The notes beneath the pieces were generated by a model. That model saw only the letters and a list, made by a program, of their open reading frames with translations, ran no database searches and was not told where the DNA came from. Made by a program: the position numbers and the translations under genes. 64,000 nucleotides of DNA from an uncultured Succiniclasticum sp. (GTDB lineage: Bacteria; Bacillota; Negativicutes; Acidaminococcales; Acidaminococcaceae): the NCBI GenBank assembly GCA_900544275.1, contig UQUU01000005.1:142039-206038 (forward strand), in the 5' to 3' direction. Positions 33,592 to 42,459 of this stretch are shown here, in pieces (position 1 is the stretch's first letter; the number at the start of each line of letters is the position of its first letter).

Positions 33592-34869
33592 ATGAAAAAG
33601 ATTATGTTCCTGCTCACGCTTTGCCTGGTCTGGACCGCAAGTGTATGGGCAGCGCCGGTAACACGGGTAGAAGTACAAATTACCGACAATAATAACCGAA
33701 CCAGTCCGATTCTGTTGCGTAAGATGGAAGACAGTATGCGAGTCGTAGCGGAACAGTTGTTTAACGGGAAAGATGAGACAATGATCCGCGGGATTGCCGG
33801 GGAGTATGAAAGACTTTTAACGGAAATTTCCGAGCGGGTCATTACCGGTTACCAGACGAATGGCGTTCGGGTCACAACGGTGCCGGGACCGTCCGGCAGC
33901 ACGGCTCAGATCTGTTTTTCCGTAGCGCCCTGGGCACAGGTCGTAGAAAGAACGGAAACGGATATCCAGTTCAGCGGCATCAGTCCTTTGGCTGTGTCCT
34001 TGCTGCAGGCGCGGTTGCCGGAATTAGAACAGCAGCTGCGGGCCACTCTTTCCGGCGTTTCTCTGGATGCGGCCGACTGGGCCGGCGGCGTCCTCCGCGG
34101 ACAGGTACAAAAGCTGGTGGAAACGGTACTCCCCGATTTTAAGGCTGCGGTAGATGTGACGACGCATGCCGATACGGCTGTGGTTCAGGTGATTATTTAC
34201 CCCGTAGGCGAATTAGTGCAGGATGTAGAATACAGTATGGAGTCCAAGTCCATACCTAATCTGTTTCTGATGGATCTGAAATACAGGTATGCGGATAAAG
34301 CGAAGTCTTTGCGCGGGCTGCCGCTTTCCTATCTGGTTTCCAACCGGACTCTTTTGGAGCAGCGGTTTACCGAAGAACTGGCGGGAGAAGCGCAGGTCAA
34401 ACGGCACGACTTGCGGCCCAAAGTGGAAATCGTACCCGGCTCTGACACCCGCTTCACGATTTCGTTGGAATCGGATCGGTATAAGATTTGGTTCGAGGGC
34501 TATGGAGACATTGGGCGCGATGACCACAATCTGTCCGGCAGGGCCCATCTGGGAAAATTTATTTCCCGGCGGGACGAAATTTTTGGCGAAGCCGGGGTGG
34601 ATCTGAAAGATGTTGACTGGGATTTCAGCGCCGGTTATGCGATGCATTTTGGCAAAGCGACGCTTTCTTATATGCGGCGGGTGCCCAGTGACTTTAATGT
34701 GTATCGGGGGGAATATGATTTCACGCCGAAATGGCGTTTCCGGTACGAACATTTCAGTAATACCGGGACTAATGAATATGCGGTGCGGTATCGGATTCAT
34801 GAATTTCTCAGCGGCGAATACGTCTACTCCACGGACAAATCCTATTTTCGCATTATCGGCAATTTGTAA
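33592..34869 (+). CDS. Uncharacterised exported protein with beta-barrel-like C-terminal part, 425 aa
   Basis: Signal peptide (1-20, ending VWA), a mixed alpha/beta region (~21-210) with features reminiscent of POTRA-like folds, then repeated amphipathic beta strands from about 280 to the end (FEGYGDIGRDDHNLSG, AGYAMHFGKATLSYMRRV, WRFRYEHFSNTG, YAVRYRIHEFLSGEYVY). No named family recognised. It begins six bases after bamA and precedes the Skp-like genes, so it likely belongs to outer-membrane assembly and may itself be an outer-membrane protein. A function cannot be stated. Confidence 0.75.
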   Translation: MKKIMFLLTLCLVWTASVWAAPVTRVEVQITDNNNRTSPILLRKMEDSMRVVAEQLFNGKDETMIRGIAGEYERLLTEISERVITGYQTNGVRVTTVPGPSGSTAQICFSVAPWAQVVERTETDIQFSGISPLAVSLLQARLPELEQQLRATLSGVSLDAADWAGGVLRGQVQKLVETVLPDFKAAVDVTTHADTAVVQVIIYPVGELVQDVEYSMESKSIPNLFLMDLKYRYADKAKSLRGLPLSYLVSNRTLLEQRFTEELAGEAQVKRHDLRPKVEIVPGSDTRFTISLESDRYKIWFEGYGDIGRDDHNLSGRAHLGKFISRRDEIFGEAGVDLKDVDWDFSAGYAMHFGKATLSYMRRVPSDFNVYRGEYDFTPKWRFRYEHFSNTGTNEYAVRYRIHEFLSGEYVYSTDKSYFRIIGNL

Positions 34870-34898
34870 GGGCGCTGTCGCAGGATGGCGTATAAAAG

Positions 34899-34927
34899 TT
34901 GAAAGTATCGGCATGCGCTGATATAAT
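34899..34927 (+). promoter_or_regulatory. Probable promoter of the OmpH/Skp-like genes
   Basis: TTGAAA (34899-34904), 17-base spacer, perfect TATAAT (34922-34927), 40 bases before the first of three chaperone-like genes. Confidence 0.7.
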
Positions 34928-34966
34928 ATACAAGCAAAACTATTAAAAAGGCAGGTACAAACTACT

Positions 34967-35458
34967 ATGATGGAAAAATTGCGTAACCCTAAAAATGTTA
35001 AGACGATTTCTCTGATCGTCGCAGCGATTTTTGTGCTCGGTTGCTTCACGCTCGCGTTGAGCGCCGGTGGCTTCAAAAACAGTATTGCTCAGGCAGCGTC
35101 CAGCGATTCCGCGATCGGCGTGGTAAATTATCAGGTCCTGGTTTCCCAGTCCCCCAGGTTGAATGATGTACGTTCCGCGATGCAGAGCGAGATTCAGAAG
35201 ACCCGTACGGAATTTGATGAAAAAAGCAAGAGCATGAATGAAACGGAAAAAGAAAGATATTACAAACAGCTGCAGGAACGTCTGGGAAATAAGGAAAAAG
35301 AGCTGATGGACCCGCTGCTGAACGAGATCAATGATACGATTAAAAAAATTGCAGAGAAAAAAGGCCTGAAGGTCGTTGTGGATAAATCTACCGTAGTATA
35401 CGGCGGCACTGACATTACGGACGAAGTAGCCAAAGTACTGCAAACTGCGAAAAAATAA
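34967..35458 (+). CDS. OmpH/Skp-family periplasmic chaperone, first of three
   Basis: A 163-residue protein with an N-terminal membrane segment or long signal (~14-45, with AQAAS as a possible cut site). The OmpH core then follows: IGVVNYQVLVSQSP, a charged helical arm (~70-120) and the closing strand GLKVVVDKSTVVYGGTDITDEV. Skp-type trimers hold unfolded outer-membrane proteins in the periplasm. The arms are long enough for the usual jellyfish-like shape. ATG at 34967, with a second ATG directly after it. Followed by a weak hairpin and two related lipoprotein genes. Confidence 0.9.
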   Translation: MMEKLRNPKNVKTISLIVAAIFVLGCFTLALSAGGFKNSIAQAASSDSAIGVVNYQVLVSQSPRLNDVRSAMQSEIQKTRTEFDEKSKSMNETEKERYYKQLQERLGNKEKELMDPLLNEINDTIKKIAEKKGLKVVVDKSTVVYGGTDITDEVAKVLQTAKK

Positions 35459-35472
35459 AATCAGATCCGTGT

Positions 35473-35496
35473 GAGGCTCTCAGTGAGCCTCCTTTT
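35473..35496 (+). terminator. Possible intercistronic terminator or attenuator
   Basis: GAGGCTC-TCAGT-GAGCCTC hairpin followed by CTTTTCT. It lies between the first and second OmpH-like genes, so it could reduce expression of the two lipoproteins relative to the first. Confidence 0.55.
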
Positions 35497-35519
35497 CTGT
35501 TGCCGAAGGAGGAAAAATT

Positions 35520-36446
35520 ATGCGCCGGATGGCAGTGCTGTTGCTTGTTATTGCCGCTCTGGTACTTTCTGCCTGCGGTAAGCAGACGACCGGGGAAAAA
35601 ATTGCTGTGGTAAACTGGGAGAATGTTATGGAAGCCCACCCACAGCAGACCCAATTGCGTAAAGCTAAAGAAGAATATAATCAGTTGCTGGATAGGCGAC
35701 GGGAACAGGAAGTACTGGGCAAGACCCGTTTAGGCGCCCTGGCCCGTTTACATCAGTTAAAGGAAAACAGCAAGCGCAGCTTTTTAGCGGCGGATCTGCA
35801 GACACGGATGCTGGAACAGCAGGCCCTGGAGCAAAAGAAGCTGCAAGCTTTGTCGGAACAATTTGCCAAAGAAGCCGATCAGGAATTTTTATCTGAGGAA
35901 AAAAAGCTGGAAGAAAATTATCGGCTGAAGCTGTTTAACCTGCGGTTAAAGTTGGAGGCGCTGCAGCTGACACCGGAAGAAAGAGGCAAACTCCAACGGG
36001 AGATGGCGCTGCTTCAAGCAGCCCAGGAACGTGACCGCATGGCTTTAGCACAGTTTAAAATGAAGCGGGTACAGGAAAAGATGGAGCCGGAGATACAGGC
36101 GATGCATCAGCGTCTGGAGGCCTTTGCCAGGCAGCTGCAGGCGCAAATGAAAGCCGGTTTGACAGACCGTTCCACACCGGAAGGTGATGCGTTGGCTCAG
36201 GCCCCGGCCGCTTTGGACAAGGTGTTGAGCCAGGTGGATCGGGAGTTGGATTTTCGCCAACAGGCTGTGGAAACTTTGGAAAATTCCCTCAAAAAAGATG
36301 TGGAAAGCGTCATTATGAAGCTCGGTAAAGAACGTGGCTACAGCGTTGTGTTCCATAAGTATCGCACAAACGTAGCGGCGGAAGACATTACCGAGGACGT
36401 GATCAAAGATGTGAAGAAAATCAGTATCAGGAAGGAAGTACAGTGA
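35520..36446 (+). CDS. OmpH-like lipoprotein with extended helical region, 308 aa
   Basis: Signal peptide with lipobox LSAC (Cys19), so it is predicted to be a lipoprotein. The OmpH-type start IAVVNWENVMEAHPQ follows, then about 200 residues of Glu/Gln/Lys/Leu-rich coiled coil, far longer than ordinary Skp arms, and the OmpH-type end GYSVVFHKYRTNVAAEDITEDVIKDV. The paired start and end blocks show it is a family member with a big arm insertion rather than an unrelated coiled coil. The lipid anchor would tether the chaperone to a membrane. Confidence 0.82.
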   Translation: MRRMAVLLLVIAALVLSACGKQTTGEKIAVVNWENVMEAHPQQTQLRKAKEEYNQLLDRRREQEVLGKTRLGALARLHQLKENSKRSFLAADLQTRMLEQQALEQKKLQALSEQFAKEADQEFLSEEKKLEENYRLKLFNLRLKLEALQLTPEERGKLQREMALLQAAQERDRMALAQFKMKRVQEKMEPEIQAMHQRLEAFARQLQAQMKAGLTDRSTPEGDALAQAPAALDKVLSQVDRELDFRQQAVETLENSLKKDVESVIMKLGKERGYSVVFHKYRTNVAAEDITEDVIKDVKKISIRKEVQ

Positions 36447-36447
36447 G

Positions 36448-36855
36448 ATGAAAAAGTTTTTAGCTTGTGTCATGATTGCCTGCGCTTTGCTGGCAGTTGG
36501 CTGCAGCGGTAGAAATGCGGCATTTGGGGTAGTGGATATGAAGAAAGTGGAGGCGGAAGCCCCCGCGGTAAAGACGATTAAAGAGGATCTGACGAAGAAA
36601 GCAAAGGAATTGCAGGAATCCATGCAAAAGGAAACCGAGGGCAAGAGCCAGGAAGAAGCGCAGAAAATTGCCCAGGATAAATCAGCTCAGATGCAGGTAG
36701 CCTCTTCCGAGGCCCAGGCGAAATTAAAGGCCAGTTTGGATACGGCGTTGGCAGAAGTTTCCAAGGAAAAAGGCCTGAGCGCGGTTTTGATCAAAGATGC
36801 CGTTCCTTCCGGCGGCGTAGATGTGACCGAGGACGTTATTAAAAAGATGAAATAA
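36448..36855 (+). CDS. OmpH-like lipoprotein, 135 aa
   Basis: Lipobox AVGC (Cys19) after a short signal, then the OmpH core: FGVVDMKKVEAEAP, a Lys/Glu/Gln-rich arm (~40-95) and the closing LSAVLIKDAVPSGGVDVTEDVIKKM. It starts one base after the stop of the 308-residue paralogue, so the two are made together. Third member of a tandem set; the arm is short. Confidence 0.85.
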   Translation: MKKFLACVMIACALLAVGCSGRNAAFGVVDMKKVEAEAPAVKTIKEDLTKKAKELQESMQKETEGKSQEEAQKIAQDKSAQMQVASSEAQAKLKASLDTALAEVSKEKGLSAVLIKDAVPSGGVDVTEDVIKKMK

Positions 36856-36922
36856 ACTGCAATCAGCAGCAGGAAAAAAGGAGCAGGGCAGATCTGCCCT
36901 GTCAAACGGAGAGGGTTAGTAC

Positions 36923-37966
36923 ATGGAACGGACATTACAGGAGTTAGCGGCATTTCTTAACGGTACTTTGGAAAATGACGACCCGGCTTTAAAGATTACC
37001 GGCGTTAACGGTTTGGTGGAGGCCGGTCCTTCGGAAATTTCCTTTGCTGTGGCGCCTTATGTGGAGGTTTGCCATAAAAGCAGGGCCGGGGCGATGATCC
37101 TTGGCTTTGAGGACAGACAGTTGGACCGTCCGGTGATCCGGGTGGAAAATCCGCGCCAGGCCTTTGCCGACTTGCTGGAATTATTCCGTCCGCAGGAAGC
37201 GGTGGAGAGAATAGTAAGTCCCCTGGCGTCCGTAGCCGGTGATGCAAAGATCGGCAGTAATGTATCGATCCAACCCTTTGCAGTGGTGGATTCCGGCGCC
37301 GAGATCGGAGACAACACGGTCTTGTATCCCCATACTTATGTAGGGAGAAATGTAAAAGTCGGCCGCGACTGTGTTCTCTATCCTTCCGCTACGATTCGGG
37401 AAGACTGTGTATTGGGGAACCGGGTCATTCTACAGTCCGGCTGCGTAATTGGCGGCGATGGATTTGGCTATGTGACCAACCACGGAAAGCATAATAAAGT
37501 GCTGCAAACCGGCAATGTGATCCTGGGGGATGATGTGGAGGTAGGCAGCAACGCCTGTATCGACCGGGCAACTGTGGGCAGCACGATCGTCGGCAATGGC
37601 ACCAAACTGGATAATCTGGTTCATCTGGCCCACAATGATGTGGTGGGAGAAAACAACCTGTTCGTTGCTTTTGTAGGCATACCCGGCAGCGTGACGATCG
37701 GTGATAATAATACGTTTGGCGGACAGTCTGCTACGGTGGGGCATATTTCTATCGGCAGCAATAACACCTTCGCGGCGCGCTGCGGGGTGATCGGCAACGT
37801 GGAAGACGGACAGGTGCTGGCCGGTTTTCCGGCGCTGCCGCATCTGGAATGGCTGCGGCAGGAAGCCAGGCTTCGTAAGATCGGCAATCTGTTGAAGACC
37901 GTCAAAGAATTAAAAAAAGAACTTGCTGAGCTGAAAAAAGCAAAGGCAGCAATACCTAAAATCTAA
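36923..37966 (+). CDS. lpxD: UDP-3-O-(3-hydroxyacyl)glucosamine N-acyltransferase
   Basis: Third lipid A enzyme; adds the N-linked acyl chain. The 347-residue protein has an N-terminal uridine-binding domain (~1-95), a left-handed helix of hexapeptide repeats (~100-300) and a C-terminal helical tail rich in Lys and Leu. The catalytic His block NLVHLAHNDVVG is at about residues 231-242, and GDGFGYV is present. It opens the lpx stretch. Confidence 0.96.
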   Translation: MERTLQELAAFLNGTLENDDPALKITGVNGLVEAGPSEISFAVAPYVEVCHKSRAGAMILGFEDRQLDRPVIRVENPRQAFADLLELFRPQEAVERIVSPLASVAGDAKIGSNVSIQPFAVVDSGAEIGDNTVLYPHTYVGRNVKVGRDCVLYPSATIREDCVLGNRVILQSGCVIGGDGFGYVTNHGKHNKVLQTGNVILGDDVEVGSNACIDRATVGSTIVGNGTKLDNLVHLAHNDVVGENNLFVAFVGIPGSVTIGDNNTFGGQSATVGHISIGSNNTFAARCGVIGNVEDGQVLAGFPALPHLEWLRQEARLRKIGNLLKTVKELKKELAELKKAKAAIPKI

Positions 37967-38002
37967 AACGTTATTATAAAATATAAAGGTAAGCTGGTAT
38001 TT

Positions 38003-38893
38003 ATGGCATTATATTATTTGATGAAAGTAATCAGCCGGATCTTTTGCCTTCTGCCGTTAAAAGCAGGGATGCTGTTCGGCGATTTATTGGGACGGTTATC
38101 TTTGCTGTTTGTGCCCCGTTGGCGCATGAAGATGGCCGTAGCGAATATAGAGGAATGCCTGGGGATTTCCGGGGCAGAAGCAGAAAAAGCAGCCAGGCAA
38201 AGTGTGGTCAAATTTGGTCGCATGATCGTTGAAGTGTTGCGCTTTCCGCTGTTGAACAAAGACAATATAGAAGAATATGTTAAAATTGACGGTCTCCGCT
38301 ATCTGGAAGAGGCAAACGCCCGGGGCAAGGGCGTGATCATCGCTACGGCGCATTTCGGCAACTGGGAACTTCTGGGGGCCATGATCGCTCTTAAAGGCTA
38401 TGATATGCTGAGCATTGCCCGTAAGCAGAACAACGGCGCTATGGACCGTTTTATTAATGAATGTCGGCAGATGGTAGGACAGACGGTAGCCTATAATCGG
38501 GGCAAGGAAGGCGTCCTGTCCATGGGCCGTTATCTGAAAGAAAAAAAGTTTCTGGGGATTCTTTTTGATCAGGACACCAATGATACGGGGGTACGTCTTG
38601 CGTTATTTGGTAAGCCCTGTATCACGCCTGCCGGAGCCGCTGTATTCAGCCGTACCTTCGGCTGTGCGGTATTGCCTGTTTTTATGCACTATGATTCGGA
38701 TGGCAGCTGCCGGGCGAAGATTTACCCGCCTCTATATGCGGAAAAAACACCCGACAAAGAACGGGATCTTTATCAACTGACGGAGCAGCTGCTAAAGATT
38801 TTGGAGACGGAGATCCGCAGCAACCCGCCTATGTGGTTCTGGGTCCATGATCGCTGGAAAGACGGGCGGCAACATTTTGGCTCAAAAAATTGA
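38003..38893 (+). CDS. lpxL: Lipid A lauroyl acyltransferase family protein (LpxL/HtrB), first copy
   Basis: A 296-residue late acyltransferase with an N-terminal hydrophobic segment and the catalytic H-x4-E/D motif, seen here as HFGNWE near residue 117. Further LpxL blocks are FDQDTNDTGV and PMWFWVHDRWK near the end. It adds a secondary acyl chain to lipid A at the inner membrane. A second family member lies at 51279-52226; which chain each adds cannot be told from sequence. Confidence 0.92.
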   Translation: MALYYLMKVISRIFCLLPLKAGMLFGDLLGRLSLLFVPRWRMKMAVANIEECLGISGAEAEKAARQSVVKFGRMIVEVLRFPLLNKDNIEEYVKIDGLRYLEEANARGKGVIIATAHFGNWELLGAMIALKGYDMLSIARKQNNGAMDRFINECRQMVGQTVAYNRGKEGVLSMGRYLKEKKFLGILFDQDTNDTGVRLALFGKPCITPAGAAVFSRTFGCAVLPVFMHYDSDGSCRAKIYPPLYAEKTPDKERDLYQLTEQLLKILETEIRSNPPMWFWVHDRWKDGRQHFGSKN

Positions 38894-38909
38894 AGTGAGG
38901 GGCAACAGT

Positions 38910-39740
38910 ATGAGAAAACAAGTTACACTGGCCAATACCGTAAGTTATTCCGGTGTGGGGCTGCATTCCGGTAAAGAAGTGAGGATGACGCTGAAGCCGG
39001 CTTCGGAAAATACGGGAATCGTCTTTATCCGTACCGATTTGCCCGCCCGGCCGCAGATTCATGCCCGGGCAGAACTGGTCGTTTCGACTTTGCGGGCCAC
39101 CTCGTTGGAAGAAAACGGGGCCCGGGTCGTTACGGTGGAGCATTTGTTAGGGGCCTTATCCGGCATGCATGTTACCAATTGCTATATTGAAATGAACTCA
39201 CCGGAACCGCCGGTCGCGGATGGAGCGGCCCTGGTGTTTGCGGAACTGATACAGCAGGCCGGTCGAGCGGAGCAGGCCGAAAATACGCCGGTATACAGGG
39301 CGGAGCGCCCTTTTGCGGTTTACGACGGGGATAAATATATTGCCATGCTGCCGTATGATGGCGTGCGGATCTCTTTTACTTCGATCAACAGCCATCCGCT
39401 GCTGGGAACGCAGTATTTTGACATCGAGCTGGATGAAGCAAACTTTTTGAAGGAGATTGCGCCGGCCCGTACCATCGGTTTTATGAGTGAAATCGAACAG
39501 ATGCGCAAAATGGGCATGGGACTTGGCGGCACTCTGGAAAACGCTTTGGTATATGATGACCGACAATGTTTATCCGTGCCGCGGTTTCCCGACGAATTGG
39601 TCCGTCATAAAATTTTGGATGTGCTGGGGGACCTTTCGCTTCTTGGCCCGTGGCAGGGGCACGTTATCGCCGTTAAATCCGGACACTTATATAATTCACA
39701 GCTTGCTAAAAAAATCATCGCATACAGGGAGGGTAAATAA
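38910..39740 (+). CDS. lpxC: UDP-3-O-acyl-N-acetylglucosamine deacetylase
   Basis: Committed step of lipid A synthesis; a zinc deacetylase of 276 residues. The zinc site is seen as His78 in VEHLL, and the later block HKILDVLGD (about 231-239) contains the other His and Asp ligands; the catalytic His follows in KSGH. The ATG at 38910 is chosen because GTGAGGGG precedes it by eight bases and the protein then starts with the family's KQVTLANTVSYSGVGLH. Single-domain form, not fused to fabZ; fabZ overlaps its stop by one base. Confidence 0.96.
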   Translation: MRKQVTLANTVSYSGVGLHSGKEVRMTLKPASENTGIVFIRTDLPARPQIHARAELVVSTLRATSLEENGARVVTVEHLLGALSGMHVTNCYIEMNSPEPPVADGAALVFAELIQQAGRAEQAENTPVYRAERPFAVYDGDKYIAMLPYDGVRISFTSINSHPLLGTQYFDIELDEANFLKEIAPARTIGFMSEIEQMRKMGMGLGGTLENALVYDDRQCLSVPRFPDELVRHKILDVLGDLSLLGPWQGHVIAVKSGHLYNSQLAKKIIAYREGK

Positions 39741-40183
39741 TGGCTATTCGATTGGAAGTAACTGAGATCAAAAAAATTCTGCCGCATCGTTTTCCCATGT
39801 TGCTGGTGGACCGCATTTTGGATATGGAACCGATGAAATGGGCGGAAGGCATAAAAAATATTTCAGTTAATGAAATGCAGTTTTTAGGGCATTTCCCTGA
39901 TGAACCCATTATGCCCGGAGTGCTGTTGATCGAAGCGATGGCGCAGGTGGGCGGCGTTGCCATGCTCTATCCTCCGGAAAACCGCGGTAAAATTGCGGTG
40001 TTTGCCAAAATTGATAATGTACGGTTTCATAAGCCTGTGGTGCCCGGTGATCAGCTCTATACCCGGGCTGAGGTAACTAAGATCCGCGGTAATATGGGTG
40101 TTATTCATTGTGCCGGTAAGGTGGACGGTTCTTTGGCCTGTGAATGTGATTGTTTCTTTGCCATTCAGGAAAAGAAAGCTTAA
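39740..40183 (+). CDS. fabZ: 3-hydroxyacyl-ACP dehydratase FabZ
   Basis: Hotdog-fold dehydratase of 147 residues. Catalytic His in LGHFPDEPIMPGVLLIEAMAQ (about 50-70) is followed by the Glu in the same block. It dehydrates 3-hydroxyacyl-ACP, the same pool used by LpxA and LpxD. Its TAATG overlap with lpxC shows tight coupling, balancing fatty acid use between phospholipid and lipid A. A gap of ~300 AT-rich bases before lpxA contains no gene and no sure promoter. Confidence 0.96.
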   Translation: MAIRLEVTEIKKILPHRFPMLLVDRILDMEPMKWAEGIKNISVNEMQFLGHFPDEPIMPGVLLIEAMAQVGGVAMLYPPENRGKIAVFAKIDNVRFHKPVVPGDQLYTRAEVTKIRGNMGVIHCAGKVDGSLACECDCFFAIQEKKA

Positions 40184-40481
40184 AGCCTGAAAAATAATAA
40201 AGCAATACACGTTTGCTTTAAATTTTAAAAAAATTGGAAAAACAAAGCGATTCGGCTGAAATTGACAGGAAAAAAGATATATTCCCCTTAAAACTGCGGA
40301 AATAAAGAAAATTTGGCGGTTTTTGGCAGGTGAAAAAAAGCTTGCTTTGTAGAATATAGATATAACGTGGTTGGGTCGGCATCCGGACGATCTTAAAATT
40401 TTCTTCGATGTGTTCAGCCGGGAGCCGAACCGCAGGCAGGAACGAACAAACAATAAACACGTGCAGCAGGGGAGTGAGGCA

Positions 40482-41285
40482 ATGGCATCTGTAATTACGC
40501 CATTATATAAAATCCATGATACCGCCATTATTGAAAAGGGGGCGGAGATCGGTAAAAATGTGGTGATAGGGCCGTATGCTGTGATTAAGCATGACGTTGT
40601 CTTAGGGGACGGCTGTATAGTTGGTCCTCATGTAGTGATTCACCCGCATACCACTATTGGCAAAGAGTGCCGCTTTTTTCCCGGCGCTTCCATCGGCGGC
40701 GAGCCGCAGGATCTGAAGTTTGCGGGAGAATACAGCTCTACTGTGATCGGGGATCGCTGTACTTTTCGCGAGTGCTGCACCGTCAGCCGCGCAACGGGAG
40801 AAGGGAATGAAACCCGTTTAGGCAACGATATTCTGATGATGGCCTATACGCATGTAGCACATAACTGTATCGTAGGTAATAATGTGATTATGTCCAACGT
40901 GGCTACTTTGGCCGGTCATGTCGTCGTAGAAGATCGGGCGATCATCGGCGGTCTGGCGGCTGTGCATCAGTTCTGCCGTATTGGACGCAATGCGATGGTT
41001 GGCGGCATGAGCCGTATTTCACAGGATATTCCGCCTTTTATGCTGGTATCCGGTGATCCTGCTTTTGTGGCCGGTTTAAATAGCGTAGGTCTGTCTCGCG
41101 CCGGGATGCCGCCGGAGATTCGTTCCCAGTTAAAAAAAGCGTTCCGTATTTTATATCGCAGCGGGATGTCCATGGGCGAAGCGGTAGAAACGATGGAGCA
41201 GGAACTGGAAAGCAGCGAACCGGTAGAGCATCTGATGCGCTTTTTACGGAATGCGGAACGGGGAATTATCCATACCAGAAAATAA
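40482..41285 (+). CDS. lpxA: UDP-N-acetylglucosamine O-acyltransferase
   Basis: First enzyme of lipid A synthesis: left-handed beta helix with hexapeptide repeats (~5-190) and a helical C-terminus, 267 residues. The catalytic His block HVAHNCIVG is at about residues 122-130, and the HQFCRIGRNAMVGG block follows. The ATG at 40482 follows GGGGAGTGAGG; longer upstream starts in the same frame would add a nonconserved tail. A terminator follows, so lpxI starts a new unit. Confidence 0.95.
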   Translation: MASVITPLYKIHDTAIIEKGAEIGKNVVIGPYAVIKHDVVLGDGCIVGPHVVIHPHTTIGKECRFFPGASIGGEPQDLKFAGEYSSTVIGDRCTFRECCTVSRATGEGNETRLGNDILMMAYTHVAHNCIVGNNVIMSNVATLAGHVVVEDRAIIGGLAAVHQFCRIGRNAMVGGMSRISQDIPPFMLVSGDPAFVAGLNSVGLSRAGMPPEIRSQLKKAFRILYRSGMSMGEAVETMEQELESSEPVEHLMRFLRNAERGIIHTRK

Positions 41286-41319
41286 AAAGAAGTACTTCTG
41301 TTGTTTCAGAAAGACTTTC

Positions 41320-41347
41320 AAGGCAGCGAAAAATTTCGCTGCCTTTT
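41320..41347 (+). terminator. Rho-independent terminator after lpxA
   Basis: AAGGCAGCGA / TCGCTGCCTT stem around an AAAATT loop, ending in four T. Confidence 0.8.
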
Positions 41348-41476
41348 GTGTCAGTTTTGCTTTTTGGGTAGCGCAACAGCAGCCGGATGTAGTAAAATAA
41401 AGCTATAATTGATCCGCTGTCTGGCATCAGGCAGGCAAAGGGTCGTTTACGAAAAGAACGGGCGGTGTTAAAGCAG

Positions 41477-42301
41477 ATGGAAACCTTGGGTATTTTGGCC
41501 GGTATCGGCCACTTGCCGGTAGATGTGGCACGGTCTGCCAAAATGTTAGGCTATAAAATCGTGGCGGTGGCGGTGGTACCGAATACGGATCCGGAATTGC
41601 CGGAGTATGCCGATGTATTTTATTCGATTAACATAGGAAAAGCAGGGAAGATTTTAAGTACATTAAAAAACCATGATGTTAAAAATGTGACTATGATTGG
41701 CAAGGTCACTAAAGAAGTGTTATATAAAGACGGTATGGTTTTGCCGGATCTGACTACGATACGCCTTCTGGCATCCTTGCCGGATCGCAAAGACGATACG
41801 ATTATGAATGCTCTTGTCAAACTTGTAGAGGAAGAAGGAATGAAGGTCATGGATCAGACAATCCTGATCCAGCCTTTGCTTCCGGCTCCCGGCGTTTTGA
41901 CCAAACGGCGCCCCACAGAGGAAGAATGGGAAGATATGAAATTCGGTTTTCGTATGGCCAAGGAATTAGGGCGGCTGGATGTCGGGCAGACCGTGGTAGT
42001 AAAAAAACGGGCGGTAATGGCTCTGGAAGCGATTGAAGGTACCGATGCCTGTATTCTTCGAGGCGGATTTTTAGGACGGGGCGGCGTAATCGTGGCGAAA
42101 ACTGCTAAGCCGGCCCAGGACAATCGTTTTGATATGCCCGGTGTGGGTACCAAGACCCTTGATTCCATGATCCATGCCGGCGCAACAGGGCTTGTGATTG
42201 AAGCGGGGCATACTTTGCTGGTAGATCGGGAACGGACCCTGGCGCTGGCGGATGAAAAGAACATGACCATTGTAGCCGTGTCAGAAACAGAATTGGCATA
42301 A
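41477..42301 (+). CDS. lpxI: UDP-2,3-diacylglucosamine pyrophosphatase LpxI
   Basis: LpxI (DUF1009) family, 274 residues; cleaves UDP-2,3-diacylglucosamine to lipid X. It is the alternative to LpxH used by lineages outside the gamma and beta proteobacteria. Family blocks seen are ETLGILAGIGHLPVDVARSA at the start and the C-terminal TDACILRGG...VAKTAKPAQDNRFDMPGVGTKT. Start is uncertain: the ATG at 41477 aligns with the family, while a GTG at 41465 adds four residues; neither has a strong ribosome-binding site. Confidence 0.93.
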   Translation: METLGILAGIGHLPVDVARSAKMLGYKIVAVAVVPNTDPELPEYADVFYSINIGKAGKILSTLKNHDVKNVTMIGKVTKEVLYKDGMVLPDLTTIRLLASLPDRKDDTIMNALVKLVEEEGMKVMDQTILIQPLLPAPGVLTKRRPTEEEWEDMKFGFRMAKELGRLDVGQTVVVKKRAVMALEAIEGTDACILRGGFLGRGGVIVAKTAKPAQDNRFDMPGVGTKTLDSMIHAGATGLVIEAGHTLLVDRERTLALADEKNMTIVAVSETELA

Positions 42302-42344
42302 CGCAGAAAGGGAAAACTGTCAGACATAAACAAAATATTTGTGG

Positions 42345-42383
42345 AAAAGGACGGCTGAAAGGTTTTTTCAGCCGTCCTTTTAT
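42345..42383 (+). terminator. Rho-independent terminator after lpxI
   Basis: Very strong 13-pair stem AAAGGACGGCTGA / TCAGCCGTCCTTT, loop of nine bases, followed by a short T end. Confidence 0.85.
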
Positions 42384-42459
42384 GATATAATAAAGTGTAT
42401 TATTGTGTACCAAATTAAGCATAATAATTTATGCAGCAGCTAAGTTTTAAAGGTGTATC

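Noticed and set aside
40184..40481. Promoter or small gene in the fabZ-lpxA gap
   Set aside because: A TTGACA is present at about 40260 but has no -10 at 16-18 bases; no frame there has coding character.
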